Shown one piece after another: positions 34,061 through 37,209 of a stretch of 37,209 nt of DNA. Numbering within the stretch: the stretch's first letter is position 1; every line of letters starts with the position of its first letter. A program made the position numbers and the translations under genes. A model generated the notes under the pieces. That model was given only the letters and a program-made list of their open reading frames with translations, was not told the origin of the DNA and made no database searches. The DNA is taken from NCBI GenBank assembly GCA_050485385.1, contig JBJHBG010000041.1, forward strand, positions 1-37,209. The letters run 5' to 3'. The stretch is from RECO01 sp050485385 (GTDB lineage: Bacteria > Pseudomonadota > Alphaproteobacteria > Geminicoccales > Geminicoccaceae).

Positions 34061-34975
34061 ATGCGACGACAGCCTTTGATATTGCTGGCGGCGGTCGGAT
34101 TGCTGGGCGGCTGTACCACCTTCGTGCCCGTCCCGCGGGACGGCGGCACCACTTGGGCGGAGGCACGCCAAGCGCCCTACCGGTCCGACATCTCCCGATT
34201 GGAAGCGTCGCAGGCGCAGCCTTGGCACGGCGAAAGCCAACAGGTGGCGAGCGCCGGCCCGGTGGTCTACTCGGGTCCGCTAGAGCCCGCTCCCGCCCGC
34301 GACAGCTTCGATCCGCGCCCGCTCCCGCCGTTGCAGGGCCAGGCGAGCGACAATGGCGGATGGCAGCAAGACGAGGGCTGGCGCACCGACACGCGCGGCT
34401 ATTCGGTGCCGGCCGAGGTCGAAGAGGTCCGTCCGCTCCGCGCCGAGCCCGAGCCGGTGGTTGCCGCGGCACCGGAACGGGCAGCACCACCCGCTCCGCC
34501 CCCGCAGGCGGCGCGACCGAGCGGCGTCGGCGAGGCGGCGAGCGGTTCCGCCAATCTGGACCCGCCGGCCTTGAGCAACGTCGGCTTCCTCTGGCCGGCC
34601 GACGGCGAGGTGCGCGACGGCCGTAGCGCCGGTGCGCCCAGCCACGTCGCCAACGGTCTCACCATCCAGGCGCGGCCGGGCGAACCGTTCGTCGCCTCCG
34701 AGAACGGCATCGTCGTCTTCGCCGGCAACAGCATGGAAACCTACGGCAACATGGTCGTGATCCGGCACGACGGCGACTACACCACCGCCTACGGCCACGC
34801 CGAACGGCTCGACGTGGCGGTCGGCGACGTGGTCCGCCGCGGCCAACGCCTCGGCGTGGTCGGCGCCACCGGTGCCGTGAACGACCCGCAACTCTACTTC
34901 GAGATGCGCGTCGGCAGCCAAGTGGTCGACCCGCGCCACTACCTGATGGGCAGCCCGCAGCTCGCCTCCAATTGA
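34061..34975 (+). CDS. LytM-domain (M23-like) lipoprotein, probably non-catalytic NlpD-type factor
   Basis: The 304-residue protein has a lipoprotein signal with lipobox LGGC (Cys18), a long Pro/Ala-rich linker (about 20-170), and a C-terminal M23/LytM fold (about 172-297) starting VGFLWPADGEV and ending QVVDPRHYL. The usual zinc ligands are mostly missing: the expected H-x3-D aspartate region reads NGLTI, and the final HxH-type position is LYFEM with Tyr279, leaving His246 in AYGH. This fits EnvC/NlpD-like activators of amidases rather than a hydrolase. No LysM domain is seen, unlike classic NlpD. The ATG follows GGGAGAAGG. The position after surE is conserved. Confidence 0.88.
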   Translation: MRRQPLILLAAVGLLGGCTTFVPVPRDGGTTWAEARQAPYRSDISRLEASQAQPWHGESQQVASAGPVVYSGPLEPAPARDSFDPRPLPPLQGQASDNGGWQQDEGWRTDTRGYSVPAEVEEVRPLRAEPEPVVAAAPERAAPPAPPPQAARPSGVGEAASGSANLDPPALSNVGFLWPADGEVRDGRSAGAPSHVANGLTIQARPGEPFVASENGIVVFAGNSMETYGNMVVIRHDGDYTTAYGHAERLDVAVGDVVRRGQRLGVVGATGAVNDPQLYFEMRVGSQVVDPRHYLMGSPQLASN

Positions 34976-34991
34976 GGATCGGCAAAGCGAT

Positions 34992-35080
34992 GTAGGGGGC
35001 TTTTGGCCCCCTACGACCCCCCAAGGCCGGCGCTGCCGGCCTCGGCGTTTTGGGGGGGTAGGGAGCAGAAAGCCCCCTTT
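34992..35080. repeat. Palindromic element 2 (nested hairpins, bidirectional terminator position)
   Basis: It sits between two convergent genes. GTAGGGGGC (34992-35000) and GCCCCCTAC (35006-35014) form a perfect 9-bp stem around TTTTG. AGGCCGGC (35024-35031) and GCCGGCCT (35035-35042) form a central 8-bp stem around GCT. The right arm, on the other strand, reads GGGGGCTTTCTGCTCCC, similar to the left arm. It may terminate both transcripts. Confidence 0.6.
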
Positions 35081-35089
35081 CGAGCCGCC

Positions 35090-35893
35090 TTAAGGCCGCT
35101 CGCCGCGCGCGAGGCGGCCTTCGATCCGGGCGAGGGCAAGCGGCAGGTCGCGGATACCGTCGATCACGTCGTGGGCGCCGGCGGTGTGAAGGTCCGCGTA
35201 GGCCTTGGCCCGGAGGGCAGCGCAGGCAGCGGGATCGAGGGCGGCCGTGTCGGCGGGCGACAGGCCGAAGGCGTTGCCGGTAAGGGCCACGCCCACGGTC
35301 CAGGTGCCGGCAATGAGGCCCTCGCCGAGGCCGACGCCGGTGTCGTCGACCTTCACCACCGTCCAAGCGGGGCCGACGCCGAGGTCGACGAACGTGCGGT
35401 ACATCATGAAGGGGTGTGGCCGGCCGAGCGACAGGTCGCCCGCACAGACCAGGCTGTCGGGGGCGAAGCCCTGGGCTGCCGCGAGCGGCAGCAGCGGTGC
35501 CATGATCTCCCGGGTGTAGCCGGTGGTCGAGCCGATCTTCAGGCCCCGCGCCCGGAGACCCGCCACCACCTCGGCGGTGCCGTCGATCAGGGTCGCGTGC
35601 TCCGTCACCACGGCGACGTTGAGCGGGACGAACACCGCGTACACGCGGTCGACATCGGCCTCGGTCGGGGCGCTGCCGTGCCGCTCGGCCCAGGCCGCCG
35701 CCACGCGCGGCAGCGCCATCACCGCCTGGATGTGGTCGCGCTTGGCCATGCCCATCGGCCCGCGCGCCTCCTCCAGCGTGATCTCGACGCCGAACTCGGC
35801 GAAGGCGCGCACGAACACGCCCATCGGCGCCAAGGAGCCGTGGTCGACCACGGTGCCGGCCCAGTCGAACACCACGGCCTGAAGTCGGGTCAC
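35090..35893 (-). CDS. phnX: Phosphonoacetaldehyde hydrolase (phosphonatase)
   Basis: PhnX cleaves the C-P bond of phosphonoacetaldehyde, giving acetaldehyde and phosphate. The 267-residue HAD-family enzyme has the nucleophile Asp10 in FDWAGTVVD and the Schiff-base lysine at about 51 in MGMAKRDH, the feature that separates PhnX from other HAD proteins. It also has STTGYTREIM and the acidic VKVDDTGVGLGEG. The GTG start overlaps the stop of the FAD oxidoreductase (GTGA), so the two are co-translated; the longer frame upstream is a shadow. Aminotransferase phnW is not in the window. Confidence 0.94.
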   Translation of the reverse strand: MTRLQAVVFDWAGTVVDHGSLAPMGVFVRAFAEFGVEITLEEARGPMGMAKRDHIQAVMALPRVAAAWAERHGSAPTEADVDRVYAVFVPLNVAVVTEHATLIDGTAEVVAGLRARGLKIGSTTGYTREIMAPLLPLAAAQGFAPDSLVCAGDLSLGRPHPFMMYRTFVDLGVGPAWTVVKVDDTGVGLGEGLIAGTWTVGVALTGNAFGLSPADTAALDPAACAALRAKAYADLHTAGAHDVIDGIRDLPLALARIEGRLARGERP

Positions 35894-37032
35894 GCTGCTT
35901 CTCCCCTCAGATCGGCCACCACCTCCTCGGCGATGGCGAAGGCGGTCGACGCCCCGGTGCCGCTGGTGACGACGACGAGGCGCACGTGCGGCTCGGGTGC
36001 GTCGACCACCATCAGCCGGTCGGGCAGGTGCGCGTAGGTGCCCATCCAACGCTCGACCACCCGCCGCTCGCCCAGGTCCAGCACGGCGTCGAGCTCGTCG
36101 AAGATCAGGTCGTCGACCCGGCCGTCGGCGAAGGGGGCGGGGCTCTCCTCGTAATGGTGACTGTCGCCGACCACCAGATCGCCGTCGAGGCCCTGCACGA
36201 CGATCAGGTGGATGCCCGCGGCCAGATGCGCCGGCTGCTCCCGTTCCAGCACGCGGCGGAGTGCGGCCGCCTCCGGCAACGCCGCGTAACCCAGATAGCG
36301 GACCAGCGAGAGGTCCGCCATGACCGCCGCCGGCAGCCGGGCGCCGTTGCCCGGCCGCACCTTCAGCATCTGCAGCCGGCAGCGGCCGATGCCGAGGGCG
36401 CGGATGCGCTCGGGGTAGAGGACCAGCCGCTCGTCGCCGGGGCAGACGACGACCTGTGCCGCCTCGATGGCGCCCGCCGTGGTCAGGAGGTGCCTGCCCT
36501 CGATGCCGTACACGTGAACCGGGCGCAGGAAGGTGACGCCCATCGCCTCCGCCAGCCAAGCGGCCAGCCGGGGGATGGCGTCGCGGCTCTCGACGCGGCG
36601 CTCGTGCGGGCTCCAAAGGGCGCCCGCGAGTGGGCCGTGGGCGAGGTGCGGGCAGCGGTTACGGGCCTCGGCGGCGGTCAGCAGCGTGCACGCCTCGCCC
36701 ATGTCCGTGCGAGCGAAAGCCTCCAACACCGCCATCGCCTCCGGCCGGCGCGCAGCGACCAGCAGCCCCTCCTGCTCGATCCGGATGCCGGCCTTGGGCG
36801 CCACCTCCGCCCACACGTCGCGCGACCGCAGCGCCCGCCGCCAACACGCGCCCGCCTCCTGCCCGGTCACGGTGACGAAGCCGAAGTTCCGCACCGAAGC
36901 ACCGATACTCTCGGCCTCGCGATCCAGCACGACGACGCGCAACCCCCGCCGCGCGCCAGCGAGCGCATGCGCCAGCCCGACGATACCGGCGCCGACCACG
37001 GCGAGATCGAAGCTGCGGGGCGGGTGGGGCAT
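35890..37032 (-). CDS. FAD-dependent oxidoreductase, TIGR03364 / phosphonate-associated (PbfD-like)
   Basis: The 380-residue DAO-fold flavoenzyme has the FAD-binding LAVVGAGIVGLAHALAG near 10-26, LDREAESIGASVRNFGFV near 36-53, and a C-terminal VVVTSGTGASTAFAIAEEV FAD-closing segment. Proteins of this type (TIGR03364) occur with phosphonate genes; related enzymes are reported to oxidise aminoethylphosphonate or its N-methyl form to phosphonoacetaldehyde, the PhnX substrate. Coupling to phnX supports that pathway here. The start is ATG at 37032; the in-frame extension toward 37200 overlaps another reading frame and is not conserved-looking. No phnW is visible, so this oxidase may replace it. 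Confidence 0.88.
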   Translation of the reverse strand: MPHPPRSFDLAVVGAGIVGLAHALAGARRGLRVVVLDREAESIGASVRNFGFVTVTGQEAGACWRRALRSRDVWAEVAPKAGIRIEQEGLLVAARRPEAMAVLEAFARTDMGEACTLLTAAEARNRCPHLAHGPLAGALWSPHERRVESRDAIPRLAAWLAEAMGVTFLRPVHVYGIEGRHLLTTAGAIEAAQVVVCPGDERLVLYPERIRALGIGRCRLQMLKVRPGNGARLPAAVMADLSLVRYLGYAALPEAAALRRVLEREQPAHLAAGIHLIVVQGLDGDLVVGDSHHYEESPAPFADGRVDDLIFDELDAVLDLGERRVVERWMGTYAHLPDRLMVVDAPEPHVRLVVVTSGTGASTAFAIAEEVVADLRGEAA

Positions 37033-37072
37033 GGGAGCAGCCGTGCGGTGAGGGAAGGTCGGAAAGCAAGGC

Positions 37073-37101
37073 GGGGGGACTTGATGGTCCCTGTACGGAC
37101 C
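37073..37101. repeat. Possible fourth, partial palindromic element
   Basis: GGGGGGACTTGATGGTCC followed by CTGTACGGACC resembles one arm of the elements at 20215, 31678 and 34992. GGTCC (37086-37090) and GGACC (37097-37101) form a short hairpin. No second arm is seen. Confidence 0.3.
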
Positions 37102-37112
37102 GGAGACAAGGG

Positions 37113-37209
37113 TTACAGGCGTACGAGGAGATGGGTGACGGTCGGGCGCGTTGGGTCTGGCGTGAGGTCGACGTCGGCGATGCGCCAGTTGGCGAACCAA
37201 ACGTGGAAG
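37113..37209 (-). CDS. Unrecognised protein, C-terminal fragment (partial, cut by window end)
   Basis: On the minus strand 32 codons reach a TAA at 37115-37113. The peptide begins FHVWFANWRIADVDL and ends TVTHLLVRL. I do not recognise the family. It lies 80 bases upstream of the FAD oxidoreductase on the same strand and may be another phosphonate gene, but the fragment is too short to tell. It could also be a chance frame; the Trp/Phe-rich start and lack of stops favour real coding only mildly. Confidence 0.4.
   Translation of the reverse strand, partial: FHVWFANWRIADVDLTPDPTRPTVTHLLVRL

Noticed and set aside
35894..36616. N-terminal extension of phnX
   Set aside because: It lies wholly inside the FAD oxidoreductase gene in another frame; PhnX begins normally at the GTG.

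Overview
The window looks like a scaffold of a high-GC alphaproteobacterial chromosome, probably Rhodospirillales-like. The evidence is very GC-rich coding sequence, the short alphaproteobacterial type of prolyl-tRNA synthetase, and two gene orders typical of that class: proS-lolC-lolD-dnaE, and argS-SPOR-nagZ-scpA-scpB-tatABC-serS-surE-LytM lipoprotein. The exact family is inference. A run of ten Ns at 22633-22642 shows it is a draft assembly.

Region 1 (1-9586). The last codons of a probable acyl-CoA dehydrogenase face a minus-strand operon of about 9.4 kb. In transcription order it encodes a DUF268 protein, an FkbM methyltransferase, a GT11 fucosyltransferase-like enzyme, an HlpA-like GT-A enzyme, a SAM methyltransferase, a GT4, a broken GT2 remnant, two intact GT2 and a second GT4. 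Most neighbours overlap by a few bases, so it reads as one surface-glycan assembly operon. No flippase, polymerase or sugar-nucleotide synthesis gene is in view. Patches of lower GC suggest acquired DNA.

Region 2 (9587-16589). proS, lolC, lolD and dnaE form a plus-strand housekeeping operon. lolD appears to start at CTG.

Region 3 (16590-21445). A sugar-type ABC importer is encoded: a Tat-secreted binding protein, two MalF/MalG-like permeases and a UgpC/MalK-like ATPase. A palindromic element separates the ATPase gene from the permease genes.

Region 4 (21446-34975). erpA lies on the minus strand, divergent from dgt-argS. Then follow a SPOR protein, nagZ, a site-2 protease, scpA, scpB, an FbpC-like iron-type ATPase, tatA, tatB, tatC, serS, surE and a LytM-like lipoprotein. 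The Tat translocase encoded here is the likely export route for the binding protein of region 3. dgt appears split only because of an assembly gap whose two edges carry the same 9 bases.

Region 5 (34976-37209, minus strand). An unrecognised C-terminal fragment, an FAD oxidoreductase of the phosphonate-associated TIGR03364 type, and phosphonoacetaldehyde hydrolase (phnX) suggest aminophosphonate breakdown.

Three or four GC-rich palindromic elements of about 90 bp sit between genes. Start codons are often GTG or TTG, and many neighbouring genes overlap by four bases.
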